Shown: positions 6,694-7,099 of the stretch, in pieces
Layout of the letters: every line of letters begins with the position of its first letter
Position numbering within the stretch: position 1 is the stretch's first letter
Assembly: GCA_017458865.1 (NCBI GenBank)
Contig: JAFSZW010000240.1
Coordinates: 1 to 7,099 of the forward strand
Origin: Clostridia bacterium
GTDB lineage: Bacteria; Bacillota; Clostridia; Christensenellales; Aristaeellaceae
DNA: 7,099 nt
Direction: 5' to 3'
Notes under the pieces: generated by a model
Databases searched by the model: none
The model's input: only the letters and a program-made list of their open reading frames with translations
Told to the model about the DNA's origin: nothing
Made by a program: the position numbers and the translations under genes

Positions 6694-6747
6694 CTGAAAG
6701 TATCCGATGCGAATTGACTTTATTGAGGCTGATTGATATACTTTCAG
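6694..6747. repeat. Perfect 10-bp inverted repeat flanking the HD-gene promoter
   Basis: CTGAAAGTAT (6694-6703) and ATACTTTCAG (6738-6747) are exact reverse complements separated by 34 nt. The right arm covers most of the -10 hexamer and the left arm lies 10 nt upstream of the -35. The arm centres are 44 bp apart, about four helical turns. This geometry would suit a looping or cooperatively binding repressor, but no regulator gene is visible. The arms mostly precede the transcription start, so an RNA hairpin is unlikely. Confidence 0.45.
6714..6742 (+). promoter_or_regulatory. Sigma-A-type promoter of the HD-domain gene
   Basis: TTGACT (6714-6719), a 17-nt spacer and TATACT (6737-6742) with an upstream TG (6734-6735) give a strong extended -10 promoter. 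The predicted start is near 6749, about 40 nt ahead of ATG 6790. AGGAGG (6778-6783) provides the ribosome binding site. Confidence 0.8.
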
Positions 6748-6789
6748 TGTTCCGATTCGAAGATTTGTCCGGATGGCAGGAGGCCGCAT

Positions 6790-7099
6790 ATGAGTATTGA
6801 CCTGAATAAACAGAAAGAGACTTTTATTGCATGCTGCCGTGAGAATATCTCCCGCGAAGGGCTGGATGCACTGCTTGACTGGCTCGAAAAGTCCGATTTC
6901 TTCAGGGCACCGGCCAGCAGCCGCTATCATGGGGCCTATGCCGGCGGTCTCTGCGAGCACAGTCTGGACGTCTTCCAGTATGCCCGCCAGCTGACGGAAT
7001 CGTTTAAGCTGCCGCTCAAAACAGAGGCGCTTGCCGTGTCATCCCTGTTTCATGATGTCTGCAAGGTCAATTTTTACAAAGAGGACACGCGGAATCAAA
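6790..7099 (+). CDS. HD-domain protein (putative phosphohydrolase), 3' end off window
   Basis: The first 103 residues of an HD-superfamily protein are present; members are usually metal-dependent phosphohydrolases acting on nucleotides or nucleic acids. A short helical N-terminus leads into PASSRYHGAYAGGLCEHSLD (41-60), which carries the first metal-ligand histidine, His57. LFHDVCKVNFYK (86-97) follows, with the defining His88-Asp89 pair. The later conserved aspartate lies beyond the window. The HGAYxGGLxEHSL pattern resembles the HD domain of YhaM-type exonucleases, but the OB-fold that precedes it in YhaM is absent, so this is probably a smaller stand-alone HD protein of Clostridia. AGGAGG (6778-6783) sits 6 nt before the ATG, fixing the start. 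It is divergent from the PBP gene and has its own promoter with a flanking inverted repeat. The substrate is unknown. Confidence 0.85.
   Translation, partial: MSIDLNKQKETFIACCRENISREGLDALLDWLEKSDFFRAPASSRYHGAYAGGLCEHSLDVFQYARQLTESFKLPLKTEALAVSSLFHDVCKVNFYKEDTRNQ

Larger units (their letters stand above)
6494..6789. other. Divergent intergenic region between the PBP and HD-domain genes
   Basis: These 296 nt hold the PBP promoter (6538-6567), a nested inverted repeat (6568-6627) and the HD-gene promoter with its flanking inverted repeat (6694-6747). A 66-codon plus-strand frame at 6517-6717 has no SD and unlikely composition, and crosses the PBP promoter, so it is not called. Roughly 6628-6693 shows nothing recognisable. 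Confidence 0.6.

Overview
The window looks like an ordinary chromosomal segment of a low-to-moderate GC Bacillota, most likely an uncultured Clostridia-type anaerobe. The evidence is a DnaD-like/DnaC-like helicase-loading gene pair, a class A penicillin-binding protein (PBP) with the cysteine-bearing C-terminus typical of clostridial PBPs, an HD-domain protein of a type common in Clostridia, and strong AGGAGG-type Shine-Dalgarno (SD) sites. Lineage below class cannot be settled from this sequence.

Layout. Positions 1-693 (minus) hold the first 231 residues of an amino-acid-type ABC transporter substrate-binding protein; its C-terminus and any permease or ATPase genes lie off the left edge. 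Positions 694-1206 separate it from a divergent operon and hold two outward-facing promoters, with nothing convincing between them. Positions 1207-3698 (plus) encode a two-gene replication operon, a DnaD-like primosomal protein and a DnaC/DnaI-like AAA+ helicase loader, joined by a 4-base ATGA overlap. Positions 3699-3787 lie between convergent genes and carry a strong intrinsic terminator oriented for the minus-strand gene, plus an orphan sequence that is a near-perfect SD on the plus strand. Positions 3788-6493 (minus) encode a full-length bifunctional PBP1a-type peptidoglycan synthase. Positions 6494-6789 hold divergent promoters and two inverted repeats. From 6790 (plus) an HD-domain protein begins and runs off the right edge.

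Function. The two replication genes very probably act together: the DnaD-like protein as the DNA-bound scaffold, and the AAA+ protein as the loader of the replicative helicase. The PBP polymerises and crosslinks cell wall. The transporter protein and the HD protein are independent transcription units. I see no mobile element, CRISPR array, tRNA or rRNA, and no clear sign of a novel defence or mobile system. The most interesting points are a four-fold internal repeat in the DnaD-like protein, a perfect 10-bp inverted repeat bracketing the HD gene promoter, the duplicated cysteine motif at the PBP C-terminus, and extended -10 elements at all four promoters.
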